NCBI GenBank assembly: GCA_964537035.1
Contig: CAZIAK010000040.1
Location: 1 to 41,811 of the forward strand
Source of the DNA: CAZIAK01 sp964537035
Lineage (GTDB): Bacteria; Planctomycetota; B15-G4
Direction of reading: 5' to 3'
DNA: 41,811 nucleotides
Part shown: positions 34,282-41,811 of the stretch, piece by piece
How positions within the stretch are numbered: position 1 is the stretch's first letter
Layout of the letters: every line of letters begins with the position of its first letter
The notes under the pieces: model-generated
Told to the model about the DNA's origin: nothing
What the model saw: the letters and a program-made list of their open reading frames with translations, nothing else
The model's database searches: none
Position numbers and translations under genes: made by a program

Positions 34282-34935
34282 ATGCACGAAATCACCGGGT
34301 CCCACGACGGACAGGGTCTGACCATTGCCCTGGTCGTCAGTCGTTTCAACGCCTCCACCACCGAAGGGCTGCTCGAGGGCGCCCTGGCCGAGCTCGCAAG
34401 GCTCGGAGTAGACGACGACGCCATCACCGTCGTGCGTGTCCCCGGCGCCCTCGAACTCGCCCTCGCCGCGCGCCTACTGGCCTTTGGCGGCGAGGTCGAC
34501 GGGGTGATCGTGCTCGGCGCGGTGATCAAGGGCGAGACCGACCACTACGACTTCGTCTGCTCCCAGACCACTCGCAGCTGCATGGCCGTTGCCGACGAAA
34601 GCGGCGTGCCCGTGGCCTTCGGGCTGTTGACCTGTGAGACCCTGGCCCAGGCCAGCGCCCGCAGCGGCGACAACGAGCACAACAAGGGGCGCGAGGCCGC
34701 GGCCACGGTGGTCGAGATGGCCAACCTTGTCGAAGATCTCGACCCTGAGCTGTTCGACGAAGACCTCGACCCCGAGTTTCTCGACGCCATCGACGAGCTG
34801 GAAGAGGGAGACATCGAAGCGCTCGAGGACTTCCTGCTCGCCATGTCCCGGGGAGAGAGCGCAGACGGCGAAGGCGACGATGACGACGGCGCCAAGGCGC
34901 CCGCAGGCGGTGCGCCCGGAGACTCGCCGAAGTGA
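34282..34935 (+). CDS. ribH: 6,7-dimethyl-8-ribityllumazine synthase (riboflavin pathway)
   Basis: The 217-residue protein has the lumazine synthase core in residues 1-150: RFNASTTEGLLEGAL, VPGALELALAA, GAVIKGETDHYDFV with the active-site His88, and AFGLLTCETLAQASARSG ... NKGREAA. The enzyme condenses 5-amino-6-ribitylaminouracil with dihydroxybutanone phosphate in the penultimate step of riboflavin synthesis. An acidic extension of about 65 residues (DLDPELFDEDLDPEFLDAID and onward) follows the core; the family normally ends near 155. The ATG at 34282 is preferred; a TTG at 34267 would add five residues. It is coupled to nusB by a GTGA overlap. No FMN riboswitch is visible upstream. Confidence 0.92.
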   Translation: MHEITGSHDGQGLTIALVVSRFNASTTEGLLEGALAELARLGVDDDAITVVRVPGALELALAARLLAFGGEVDGVIVLGAVIKGETDHYDFVCSQTTRSCMAVADESGVPVAFGLLTCETLAQASARSGDNEHNKGREAAATVVEMANLVEDLDPELFDEDLDPEFLDAIDELEEGDIEALEDFLLAMSRGESADGEGDDDDGAKAPAGGAPGDSPK

Positions 34936-35447
34936 TCGGCAGCCGCACACGTTCGCGCCAGCTGGCCCTGCAGGCGTTGTACAGCTACGACCAAGATCCG
35001 GAGCGCCGGCGCACCACCATGGCGTCCACACTGAAAGACGCCGAGGCCAGCGCCGAGGTGCGGGCCTTCGCCGCCGAGCTGACCGAGGGCGTGCTCCATC
35101 GTCTCGGTGAGATCGACAAGCTCATCGCCGAGGCCGCCCACAACTGGGACATGCAGCGCCTGGCCAGCATCGACCGCAACGTGCTGCGGCTGGCCATCCA
35201 TGAGCTGCTCGACCGGGACGACATCCCCGCGGCGGTGACCATCGACGAGGCCATCGAGCTGAGCAAGCGCTTCTCAACGGCGCAGTCCGGCGCCTTCGTC
35301 AACGGCATCCTCGATCGCATCCGCCGGGACATGGGCCTGATCAGCGAAGGGGACGACAGCCCGCCGGTCGAGCTGGCCCCGCCGCCGCCGCCCCCCGACA
35401 GCGACGATCTGGGCACCTTCTCCCTCAACCCTGCAGAGCCCGACTGA
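34932..35447 (+). CDS. nusB: Transcription antitermination factor NusB
   Basis: The 171-residue protein has the all-helical NusB fold: RSRQLALQALYSYDQ at the start, VLRLAIHELLDRDDIPAAV, INEAIE-type motif TIDEAIELSKRFS, and GAFVNGILDRIRRD. NusB with NusE (S10) binds boxA RNA in rRNA operons to prevent premature termination. A proline-rich acidic tail follows the domain. GTG start at 34932 overlaps the ribH stop; its own stop shares a base with the ftsY ATG. ribH-nusB adjacency is common in bacteria. Confidence 0.93.
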   Translation: MIGSRTRSRQLALQALYSYDQDPERRRTTMASTLKDAEASAEVRAFAAELTEGVLHRLGEIDKLIAEAAHNWDMQRLASIDRNVLRLAIHELLDRDDIPAAVTIDEAIELSKRFSTAQSGAFVNGILDRIRRDMGLISEGDDSPPVELAPPPPPPDSDDLGTFSLNPAEPD

Positions 35448-36349
35448 TGCTGGGCAAGCTGTTCAAGAGTCTCAAGAAGACCCGAGCCAATCTGGCCACG
35501 GGCATGCGCAAGCTCTTCGGCCGGGAGCAGATCGACGCCGCCACCATCGACGAGATGGAAGAGCTGCTCTACACCGCCGACCTGGGCCCCGCTGCCAGCG
35601 AGATCACCGAGGCGGTCCGTGCAGCGAACCGCAAGGGCACGCTCAAGACCGGCGCCGAGATGGAGCCCTTCGTGAAGGCCGAGCTGGTGGCCATGATGGG
35701 CGAGGCCAGCGAGCCCTTGGTGGTCACCCACAAGCCCCACGTGGTGCTGGTCTGCGGCGTGAACGGCTCGGGCAAGACCACATCCATCGCCAAGCTGGCC
35801 ACCCTGCTCAAGAACGAAGGGCACCAGGTCATGCTCGCGGCCTGCGACACGTTCAGGGCCGCAGCGGTCGAGCAGCTGACCATCTGGGCCGAGCGCCTGG
35901 CCATCCCCATCGTCAAGAAGCACACCGGCGCTGACCCTTCGGGGCTGGCCTTCGACGCAGTGACGGCCGCGAAGAAGCAAGGCATCGACGTGCTCATCGT
36001 GGACACCGCCGGGCGACTGCACACCCAGAAGAACCTCATGGCCGAGCTCGACAAGATCAGGCGGGTGCTGGGCAAGGGCTGCGACGGCGCGCCTCACGAG
36101 GTGCTGTTGATCCTTGACGGCACCACGGGCCAGAACGCCATCGCTCAAGCCCTCGAGTTCCGCAGGGCCGTGGACGTGACCAGCATCATGGTCACCAAAC
36201 TCGACGGGACGGCCAGGGGCGGCGCGGTCGTCTCTATCCGCAGGCAGCTCGAGTTGCCCGTGCGCTACATCGGCCTGGGCGAGACGCCCGACGATATCGA
36301 GCGCTTCAACCCGGTCACCTTCGCCGACGCCCTGTTCGAGAGCCCATGA
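35447..36349 (+). CDS. ftsY: Signal recognition particle receptor FtsY
   Basis: This 300-residue SRP GTPase has an N-domain (about 1-90) and a G-domain with P-loop GVNGSGKT (104-111), DTFRAAAVEQL, DTAGRLHTQKNLM (G3), TKLDGTARGG (G4) and YIGLGETPDDIERF at the end. It docks SRP-ribosome complexes at the inner membrane for co-translational targeting. There is no long acidic A-domain at the N-terminus, only a short basic amphipathic helix (MLGKLFKSLKKTRANL) of the kind that binds membrane lipid. It starts one base before the nusB stop ends and overlaps the downstream gene by 4 bp. Confidence 0.96.
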   Translation: MLGKLFKSLKKTRANLATGMRKLFGREQIDAATIDEMEELLYTADLGPAASEITEAVRAANRKGTLKTGAEMEPFVKAELVAMMGEASEPLVVTHKPHVVLVCGVNGSGKTTSIAKLATLLKNEGHQVMLAACDTFRAAAVEQLTIWAERLAIPIVKKHTGADPSGLAFDAVTAAKKQGIDVLIVDTAGRLHTQKNLMAELDKIRRVLGKGCDGAPHEVLLILDGTTGQNAIAQALEFRRAVDVTSIMVTKLDGTARGGAVVSIRRQLELPVRYIGLGETPDDIERFNPVTFADALFESP

Positions 36350-37956
36350 CCGAGCCCCAGAGCCCCACCGCCTCGCCCACAGGCCAGACCTGGCTGCTGT
36401 ACGTCCTGGTCTGCTGCGCCGGTTGGCTGATCGTCGACGACATCTGGGACGCAGGGGTGCTGAAAGCGGCGGGGCTGTCCCTGCTGGCTGCCTTGCTCAT
36501 CGTGCCGGTGCTGGCCTGGTCTGGCCGGCCAGCGCTGGGCGCCTGGTTTCGCTCTCGGGGTGCGCGGTTGTTGGTCCTCTCGACCGTGGTGGCCTCTCTC
36601 GCTGCCCTCGACGCCCTCGATCACGCGGCGGTCACCGATCGCCTGCTGCTCTTTGGCCTGGCCCACGTGTCGGCGGCCTGCGGATTGCTGGCTGCCCAGC
36701 GCAAGCCCGAGGCCCTCGGCGGCGCCTTGCTGCTCTGCGGTGTGGTGTTCGCTGCCGTCTGCCTGTCCCAAGCCCTGGGTTTCGAGTCGTCGCTCACGCC
36801 GAGCCCGGACGAAGTGGTCGGGCTGTCTGGCAACACCACCCGCTCCGGGGCCTTGCTGGCCTTGGTCGTGGCTGGCCTGGTCGTGTCGGCCATCTGCCGC
36901 TTGAGTCGAGGCGAGGGCGTGCTGCTCCATGGGCTCTGCCTGGTGCTCTGTTCGGCTGCCCTGGTGCTGACCCGAGCCCGTGGCGCGCGCTGGGCCCTGG
37001 CCGCCGGACTGCTGGTCATGATCGCCGTGGCCTGGTGGCGCGGCGAACGCAAGCCTGGCAAGGGCACGGTTGTCGTGGTCGCAGCCCTGCTCGTGGGCAC
37101 CGCCCTGGCCACCTGGGTCGGGGGCAACGACGCCCTCTTCGCCCAGAAGCTCGACGACCAGGCGGCCATCCTCTCAGGGGACGACCCCACCACCGGTGTC
37201 CGTCTGTCCCTCGCCGCCACGGCCTGGGCCATGACCGCCGATCACCCCCTGCGGGGCGTGGGCCTGGGACGCTTTCGCCAGTTTGCCCCGCCCTACCGGG
37301 ACCCGGACGAGGCCGCTCGCCCTGGGCTGGCCGGGTCGGTCACCGAGGCCGAGCATCCCCACAACGAGGTGCTCCTGGCTCTTGCTGAGGGTGGCTGGCC
37401 AGCTGGGCTGCTGCTGGTGCTGGCCCTGCTGCTCACGGCGGGGCGAGGCTTCAGCCGGGCCTTGAGAGAGCCTGACAGTGGGCAGCCCCTGGCCTTCGCC
37501 GTCTTCACCACCGGGCTGGTGCTCGGCCTGGGACAAGACGCCTGGACCGACCCGGCCACCGCCGTACCCTTCTTCGCCGCCATGGGCTTCCTCTGGGCTC
37601 CCCGGCCCGAAGAGACCCGAGCCTGGCTGCCGACCCCTGCAGCCGTGGGCGTCGGTGCGGTGGCCCTCGGCCTCGGTCTGGGGATCGCGGCCTGGCCCCG
37701 GCTCGATGCCCAGATGTCCTTGCGTACCTTCTACAAGCGCACCGAGGCCCGGGGCGCCATCACCTCGGAGGCCTACGCCGCCCTGGTGCACGCCAGCTAC
37801 GTGGGCGCAGGCGATCCGGCCATGCAGCGCATGCTGCTCGACATGGCGCCGATCTTCATGGCCCAGGTGCGGGACTCCGCAGACAAGGCCCAGGTGGTGC
37901 TCGACATCGAGGCGGCGCAGCAGCGCCTGGCTGCGCTGACGCTCACAGAGCCATAG
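36346..37956 (+). CDS. O-antigen ligase-like (Wzy_C/WaaL superfamily) polytopic membrane protein
   Basis: The 536-residue protein has about ten to twelve hydrophobic segments. The Wzy_C/O-antigen ligase signature is present: LTRARGARWALAAGLLVMI, then after a large periplasmic loop HPLRGVGLGRFRQF, EAEHPHNEVLLALAEGGWPAGLLLV. Such proteins join or polymerise undecaprenyl-linked glycans at the outer face of the inner membrane. The C-terminus (about 450-536) is a soluble helical tail. The ATG overlaps the ftsY stop as ATGA. The substrate glycan cannot be deduced; no glycosyltransferase genes are near. Confidence 0.8.
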   Translation: MTEPQSPTASPTGQTWLLYVLVCCAGWLIVDDIWDAGVLKAAGLSLLAALLIVPVLAWSGRPALGAWFRSRGARLLVLSTVVASLAALDALDHAAVTDRLLLFGLAHVSAACGLLAAQRKPEALGGALLLCGVVFAAVCLSQALGFESSLTPSPDEVVGLSGNTTRSGALLALVVAGLVVSAICRLSRGEGVLLHGLCLVLCSAALVLTRARGARWALAAGLLVMIAVAWWRGERKPGKGTVVVVAALLVGTALATWVGGNDALFAQKLDDQAAILSGDDPTTGVRLSLAATAWAMTADHPLRGVGLGRFRQFAPPYRDPDEAARPGLAGSVTEAEHPHNEVLLALAEGGWPAGLLLVLALLLTAGRGFSRALREPDSGQPLAFAVFTTGLVLGLGQDAWTDPATAVPFFAAMGFLWAPRPEETRAWLPTPAAVGVGAVALGLGLGIAAWPRLDAQMSLRTFYKRTEARGAITSEAYAALVHASYVGAGDPAMQRMLLDMAPIFMAQVRDSADKAQVVLDIEAAQQRLAALTLTEP

Positions 37957-37997
37957 CACGGGGTACCAGAGTCTCGCTCGCCCTTCGCTGTTGCCCT

Positions 37998-38022
37998 AAA
38001 GTGGTAGTCGTGATACCACTTT
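37998..38022 (+). promoter_or_regulatory. Palindromic operator upstream of the Rrf2-type regulator
   Basis: AAAGTGGTA (37998-38006) and TACCACTTT (38014-38022) are exact inverse complements, 9 bp each, around the 7-base spacer GTCGTGA. It ends 4 bases before the regulator's GTG start and covers the predicted -10 region (TTGCCC at 37991-37996 as -35, 17-base spacing to TACCAC). Such placement fits autorepression by the Rrf2-family protein. Confidence 0.7.
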
Positions 38023-38026
38023 TCCC

Positions 38027-38461
38027 GTGAACCTGAAACTCCACACAGACTACGGGCTGCGGGTGCTCATCTTTCTCGCCCGCGCGGATCGCCGGGCGAC
38101 CCTCGAGGAGATGGCCACCCAGTACGACATCTCACGGGAGCACCTGACCAAGGTCAGCCAATCCCTGGTGCGCGGCGGCTGGATCCAGGCCACCCGCGGA
38201 CGAGGCGGCGGCGTGAGCCTGGCCGTGCCTGCCGCCGAGATCGACGTGGCCGATGTGATCGGCCAGCTCGAAGAGCGGGGCCACCCCTTGGCCTGCGTGG
38301 ACGACGAGTTGGCCTGCGTGCTCGAGCCCGGTTGCCGCCTGCGCGTGAAGATCATGCAGGCCGAGGACGCCTTCTACGACAGCCTGCGCGGCACTTCCAT
38401 CGCTGACCTGGTGCGGCGGCCGGCGCCCCACCACGGCCTGGCCAGCCTGCCCAACCACTGA
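38027..38461 (+). CDS. Rrf2-family Fe-S transcriptional regulator, NsrR-like
   Basis: The 144-residue protein has an N-terminal winged helix (LHTDYGLRVLIFLARADR, ISREHLTKVSQSLVRGGWI, TRGRGGGVSLA) and three cysteines, Cys90, Cys97 and Cys103, in a CX6CX5C arrangement for an Fe-S cluster. The sequence DYGLRVLIFLA and the ACRL-like ending PGCRLR resemble NsrR, a nitric-oxide sensor (CX4CX5C in E. coli); here the first spacing is longer. Loss of the cluster on NO exposure releases the DNA. The neighbouring globin supports a NO role. GTG start with no Shine-Dalgarno sequence, directly behind the palindrome, possibly leaderless. Confidence 0.87.
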   Translation: MNLKLHTDYGLRVLIFLARADRRATLEEMATQYDISREHLTKVSQSLVRGGWIQATRGRGGGVSLAVPAAEIDVADVIGQLEERGHPLACVDDELACVLEPGCRLRVKIMQAEDAFYDSLRGTSIADLVRRPAPHHGLASLPNH

Positions 38462-38512
38462 CCGCTCTCACAACCCTCCCTTCACCATCAACACACCCGA
38501 AAGCCGCTGTCC

Positions 38513-38923
38513 ATGAACATCGCCCTGCTCCGCTCCACCTTCGCCTCCGTTGCTCCCCGTGCCGACGATCTGGCGCAGGCCTTTTACGCTCGCATGCTGG
38601 GCACCTTCCCCCAGGTGCGGCCGCTGTTTGCGGAGACCGACTTTGATCAGCAGCGCGTGAAGCTGATCCAGAGCCTCGCCGCCGTGGTGGCGTTGGTCGA
38701 CAAGCCCGACGAGCTGGCCCCCGTGCTGGAGAAGCTGGGCCAGACCCACCTGGGCTACAAGGTCACCCCGCGCATGTACCCCTGCGTGACCTACTCCCTG
38801 CTCACCGTCCTGGCCGAGTGTCTCGGCGACGACTGGACCGAAGAGGCCGCCACCACCTGGGAAGACGCCCTGCTGTTCGTGGGCGGCGCCATGATCCAAT
38901 CTCAAGAGGCAGCAGCAGCGTAG
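38513..38923 (+). CDS. Single-domain bacterial globin (flavohemoglobin-type, no reductase domain)
   Basis: The 136-residue globin resembles the heme domain of Hmp/Vitreoscilla hemoglobin. Tyr25 in AFYARML fits B10, Gln47 in DQQRVKL fits E7, and His79 in LGQTHLGYKV is the proximal heme ligand. B10 Tyr plus E7 Gln is the pairing used in NO-dioxygenating globins. The length covers only the globin fold, so a separate reductase would be needed. It starts 51 bp after the NsrR-like gene with no second palindrome, suggesting co-transcription and induction by nitric oxide. Confidence 0.88.
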   Translation: MNIALLRSTFASVAPRADDLAQAFYARMLGTFPQVRPLFAETDFDQQRVKLIQSLAAVVALVDKPDELAPVLEKLGQTHLGYKVTPRMYPCVTYSLLTVLAECLGDDWTEEAATTWEDALLFVGGAMIQSQEAAAA

Positions 38924-38947
38924 TCTGTGCCACAGGTCTGCAGCTCA

Positions 38948-38969
38948 GGGGAGGCGTGGACGCCTACCC
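38948..38969. terminator. Candidate bidirectional hairpin between globin and feoB
   Basis: AGGCG-TGGA-CGCCT with flanking GGG/CCC pairs and one mismatch. It lies between two converging genes and overlaps the feoB stop. No U-run on either side, so only a moderate candidate. Confidence 0.35.
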
Positions 38970-41180
38970 GAAGCCCAGCGCTTGTCCGCCCTGATAGACG
39001 ACGAACGAGGAGACCCAGGCCAGCAGGGTCATGTAGCTGAACAAGAAGATCGGCCAGCGCCAGCTACGAGTCTCGCGACGGACCACCGCCAGGGTGGACA
39101 TGCACTGGGCCGCGAGGGCGAAGAAGACCATGAGCGACAGGCCTACCAGGGGCGTGTAGACCGTCCTGCCGTCGGGCCAGGTCTCGGCCTGCAGGTGCTG
39201 GCGCAGGGGCACCGAGTCCTCGTCACTGTCCTCGCCCATGCCGTAGACCACGCCCATGGTGCTGACGAAGACCTCCCGCGCGGCGAAGGCTCCGATCAGT
39301 CCCACGCCGATCTTCCAGTCGAAGCCCAGGGGGCTGATCAGGGGTTCGATGGAACGACCCAGCTGACCACCGTAGGTGGCCCGCAGCTGCTCGCCCTCCT
39401 GGGCCTTCTCCAGCACGGCGAGCTGGTCGGTCAGCCAGACCTCGGGGTGCCCTTCGAGGGTGGCTCGTTCGGTGAGCGCGGCGGCCTCGCCGTCGTAGTC
39501 CCGTGAGTACTCTTCGATGCGGGGGAAGCTGAGCAGGATCCACAGCACCACGGTGCAGGTGAGGATCACCGTGCCCGCTTCGCTGACGAAGAGCCGGGCT
39601 CGCTCCCACATCATGCGCAGCACCGAGGTCGGGTGGGGCAACCGGTAGGGCGGCAGCTCGAGCAGCAGGGGCGCCGGACCGCCCCGAAAGAGCACCCGGC
39701 CCATGACCGCGGCGGCGAGCAGTGCCACCACCGTACTGAACAGGTACATGGCCACCATGAGCAACGCCTGCAACGAGAACACGCCCAGCACCGTGCCCCC
39801 CGGTTCGTCTCCCGCGGGGTAGAGCGCGGCGATGATCAGGGTGTAGACGGGCAGGCGCGCCGAGCAGGTCATGATGGGTACGACCATCATGGTCAGCATG
39901 CGATCGCGTCGGCGCTCCATGGTGCGCGTGGCCATGATCGCCGGGATGGCACAGGCGAAGCCCGAGAGCATGGGCACGAAGGCCCGGCCGGTGAGCCCGA
40001 TGGCCTTCATGATGCGGTCCATCAAGAACGCCACCCGGGCCATGTAGCCGCTGTCTTCCATGACCGAGATGAACAGGAACAGCAGCAGGATCTGAGGCAG
40101 GAAGACCAGCACTGCGCCTACGCCCGCCACCACGCCGTCCGTCAGAAAGTCGGTGACGATGCCCGACGGCAAGATCGAGCCCAGGTGGTTGCCGAAGCCC
40201 GCGACCAGGTCGCCCACGAAGTCGATGGCCGGATTGCTCCAGCTGAACAGGGCCTGGAAGACCAGGGACATGACGATCAGAAACAGGGTGAAGCCGGCCA
40301 CCGGGTGGATGAGCACCTTGTCCACCGCGTCGCTGAAGCGGCGCAGGTTCGAGGGCACGCCGCGGAGCACGTCGGGGATGACGCCGTCGATCCAGGCGTA
40401 GCGAGCGGACACCAGCTCGAGGTCGAGATCGACGCCCTGCTCGACCGCGGCGGCGCGCTGGGTGAGCACCGCATCGCGCAGCTCGTCGGAGACATCCCAG
40501 AGCTCATCGCTGTCATCGACGGACAGCAGAGCCCAGGTCGCCAGGGCTGAGCGGCGTTCTTGGTCCTGACGACTCCAGCCATTGGGGATGAACGGGCACA
40601 CCGCCGCGATGGCTGCAGCGACCGCGCCGTTGGGCGCAGTGGACACGGCGTTCGACAGGTGCTCCTTCGGCGACGAGGTCAGGTCAGCCACCGCCTGACG
40701 GAGCTCGGAGATGCCGTCGCCCTTCGTGGCCGAGATGGGCACCACGGGCACGCCGAGGTGTTCAGACAGGCGCGCGGCGTCCACCACCATGTTCTTCTTG
40801 GCCAGGACGTCCGACATGTTCAGGGCCACCACCACCTTGAGCCGCAGCTCGAGGACCTGCAGGGCCAGATAGAGGTTGCGCGCCAGCTGGGTGGAGTCGA
40901 CCACCACGATGACGCAGTCCGGATCGGCGAAGGGGTTCAGCCCGGCGATGGCGATGATGGCCACCTGCTCTTCTGCGGTGCGGGCCGAGAGGCTGTAGGT
41001 GCCGGGGATGTCCACCAGCTGGGCGGAGCGTCCGTCAGGCAGTTCGAGCTGGCCCTCGCGACGCTCCACGGTGATGCCCGGATAGTTGCCCACCTTGGCC
41101 CGCGCCCCGGTGAGCGCGTTGAAGAGCGTCGTCTTGCCGGCGTTGGGGTTGCCGGCGATGGCGACCACGGCGCGAGTCAC
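38964..41180 (-). CDS. feoB: Ferrous iron transporter FeoB
   Basis: The 738-residue protein has an N-terminal G-domain with G1 GNPNAGKT (10-17), GNYPGITVE (G2), DIPGTYSL (G3), NMSD (121-124, G4) and SATKGDGI (G5). A helical domain and then the membrane part with two Gate segments (GFACAIPAIMATRTMERRRDR and the later half) follow. It imports Fe2+ across the inner membrane using GTP. The start GTG at 41180 overlaps the feoA stop as GTGA and has GGAG eight bases upstream; the longer in-frame ATG at 41255 would lie within feoA. The stop is TAG inside the hairpin with the globin side. Confidence 0.95.
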   Translation of the reverse strand: MTRAVVAIAGNPNAGKTTLFNALTGARAKVGNYPGITVERREGQLELPDGRSAQLVDIPGTYSLSARTAEEQVAIIAIAGLNPFADPDCVIVVVDSTQLARNLYLALQVLELRLKVVVALNMSDVLAKKNMVVDAARLSEHLGVPVVPISATKGDGISELRQAVADLTSSPKEHLSNAVSTAPNGAVAAAIAAVCPFIPNGWSRQDQERRSALATWALLSVDDSDELWDVSDELRDAVLTQRAAAVEQGVDLDLELVSARYAWIDGVIPDVLRGVPSNLRRFSDAVDKVLIHPVAGFTLFLIVMSLVFQALFSWSNPAIDFVGDLVAGFGNHLGSILPSGIVTDFLTDGVVAGVGAVLVFLPQILLLFLFISVMEDSGYMARVAFLMDRIMKAIGLTGRAFVPMLSGFACAIPAIMATRTMERRRDRMLTMMVVPIMTCSARLPVYTLIIAALYPAGDEPGGTVLGVFSLQALLMVAMYLFSTVVALLAAAVMGRVLFRGGPAPLLLELPPYRLPHPTSVLRMMWERARLFVSEAGTVILTCTVVLWILLSFPRIEEYSRDYDGEAAALTERATLEGHPEVWLTDQLAVLEKAQEGEQLRATYGGQLGRSIEPLISPLGFDWKIGVGLIGAFAAREVFVSTMGVVYGMGEDSDEDSVPLRQHLQAETWPDGRTVYTPLVGLSLMVFFALAAQCMSTLAVVRRETRSWRWPIFLFSYMTLLAWVSSFVVYQGGQALGFG

Positions 41181-41530
41181 GAGGCTGGCTCCGCAGGCGT
41201 GGGGGCGCTCGGTCCGCCGTGGCATGACGCCGATTCGGGCGTCGACGATGCGCATGACGAGGGCCCGGTGGTCGCGGGCTCCGCCGAGACCTGCACTCGC
41301 TCGTTCGGCTCCAGTGAGATCGCCCGAGCCTCGCTGATGCGCAGGGAGACCCGACTGTGGCGCAGCTCGACCTCGAGCACGTCCCCCACCTCGACCCGAC
41401 GCACGAGACGCACGGATGTGCCGGGCACGAAACCCAGTTCGAGCAGGCGGCGCCGGTAGGCCCGTTCGCCCTCCACCGAGTGAAGGGTGGCCTGGTGTCC
41501 GCTGGGCAGATCGGCGAGTGTGGCTGGCAT
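41177..41530 (-). CDS. feoA: FeoA-type SH3-like accessory protein of iron transport
   Basis: The 117-residue protein has the FeoA core (about 1-80): ATLADLPSGHQATLHSVEG, RRRLLELGFVPGTSVRLVRR and VEVGDVLEVELRHSRVSLRISEARAI. FeoA is a small cytoplasmic partner needed for FeoB function. A Ser/Pro/Ala-rich tail of about 35 residues with two Cys follows the core. The ATG at 41530 fits the usual family start; an in-frame ATG at 41602 would add 24 residues. No clear Shine-Dalgarno sequence precedes it and no Fur or DtxR box is obvious upstream. Confidence 0.88.
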   Translation of the reverse strand: MPATLADLPSGHQATLHSVEGERAYRRRLLELGFVPGTSVRLVRRVEVGDVLEVELRHSRVSLRISEARAISLEPNERVQVSAEPATTGPSSCASSTPESASCHGGPSAPTPAEPAS

Positions 41531-41721
41531 GGGAGGGCCTGGGGCGGGTGGCTCTAAATGCGACTGGATCTCAACCGCGAGACGATAGCACAGCTGACCC
41601 ACGGGTCCACACCAGATCCCGACGAATCGTAGGAGCCCGAAGCCCGCCCGTCCGCTCTGCCCCTCGGGGACCTCCCGCCCCCAAGACCATCACGCCTCGG
41701 GGGACCTCAAGCCTCCCCTGC

Positions 41722-41748
41722 CACCAGCCCCACCAGCCCCACCAGCCC
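41722..41748. repeat. 9-bp tandem repeat, three copies
   Basis: CACCAGCCC repeated three times without change, in the gene-free region upstream of feoA (41531-41811). Nothing else was recognised in that region besides this and the octamer repeat. Confidence 0.85.
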
Positions 41749-41755
41749 CGTCAGG

Positions 41756-41811
41756 CCGGTCAGCCGGTCAGCCGGTCAGCCGGTCAGCCGGTCAGCCGGT
41801 CAGCCGGTCAG
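41756..41811. repeat. 8-bp tandem repeat, seven copies, at the window end
   Basis: CCGGTCAG repeated seven times exactly and running off the end of the window. Unit and spacing do not fit a CRISPR. The array probably continues and may have stopped the assembly here. Confidence 0.9.

Noticed and set aside
41756..41811. CRISPR array
   Set aside because: 8-bp units with no spacers and no cas genes.

Overview
GC-rich bacterial chromosome fragment of 41.8 kb. It contains one 100-N scaffold gap and ends in a short tandem repeat, so it is probably a metagenome-assembled contig. No rRNA or tRNA marker is present. Three things suggest a Planctomycetota-like or related deep-branching Gram-negative lineage: a type II secretion (T2SS)-like pseudopilin cluster driven by PilM/PilN-type assembly proteins, a BlaI/M56 regulatory pair, and very large lineage-specific secreted proteins. 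This placement is an inference. Myxococcota or another GC-rich phylum is not excluded.

Region 1 (1-20857, minus strand) is a run of 13 overlapping or 1-nt-spaced genes. In transcription order it encodes a membrane-anchored protein of unknown function, a PilM-PilN fusion, a PilO/GspM-like protein, an anchored TPR protein, pseudopilins resembling GspG, GspH, GspK (1770 aa), GspJ and GspI, an exported protein with a C-terminal CxxC pair, a parvulin-type PPIase, ScpB, and an anchored PpiD/SurA-like protein. Several pseudopilin and accessory subunits carry beta-sandwich (LamG/concanavalin-like) extensions. The GspD, GspE, GspF and GspO components are not in the window.

Region 2 (20947-24117, minus strand) is a BlaI-type repressor and an M56 (BlaR1/MecR1-type) membrane metalloprotease. 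The protease carries an unusual tail made of a His cluster, a long acidic coiled coil and a 12-Cys acidic end. A 36-bp almost perfect palindrome made of two BlaI-type dyads covers the promoter. Only 89 bp separate this pair from the secretion operon, so the repressor could influence both.

Region 3 (24208-31622) holds a PfkB-family (adenosine kinase-like) kinase, an AtoE-type short-chain fatty acid transporter, a secreted glycoside hydrolase family 2 enzyme on the plus strand, and two lineage-specific exported proteins, one of them a small 12-Cys protein. The glycosidase gene is split only by the scaffold gap. The same 55 bp flanks the gap on both sides, and collapsing it restores one open frame of 1139 codons.

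Region 4 (31721-38923) has modCBA (molybdate uptake, minus strand), then ribH-nusB-ftsY-O-antigen-ligase-like (plus strand, translationally coupled), then an Rrf2/NsrR-like regulator with its own palindrome and a single-domain globin, which look like a nitric-oxide response pair.

Region 5 (38964-41811, minus strand) is feoAB (ferrous iron uptake), followed by a short stretch ending in an 8-bp tandem repeat. No gene-free stretch exceeds 300 bases. No tRNA, rRNA, CRISPR array, insertion sequence or phage gene was recognised.
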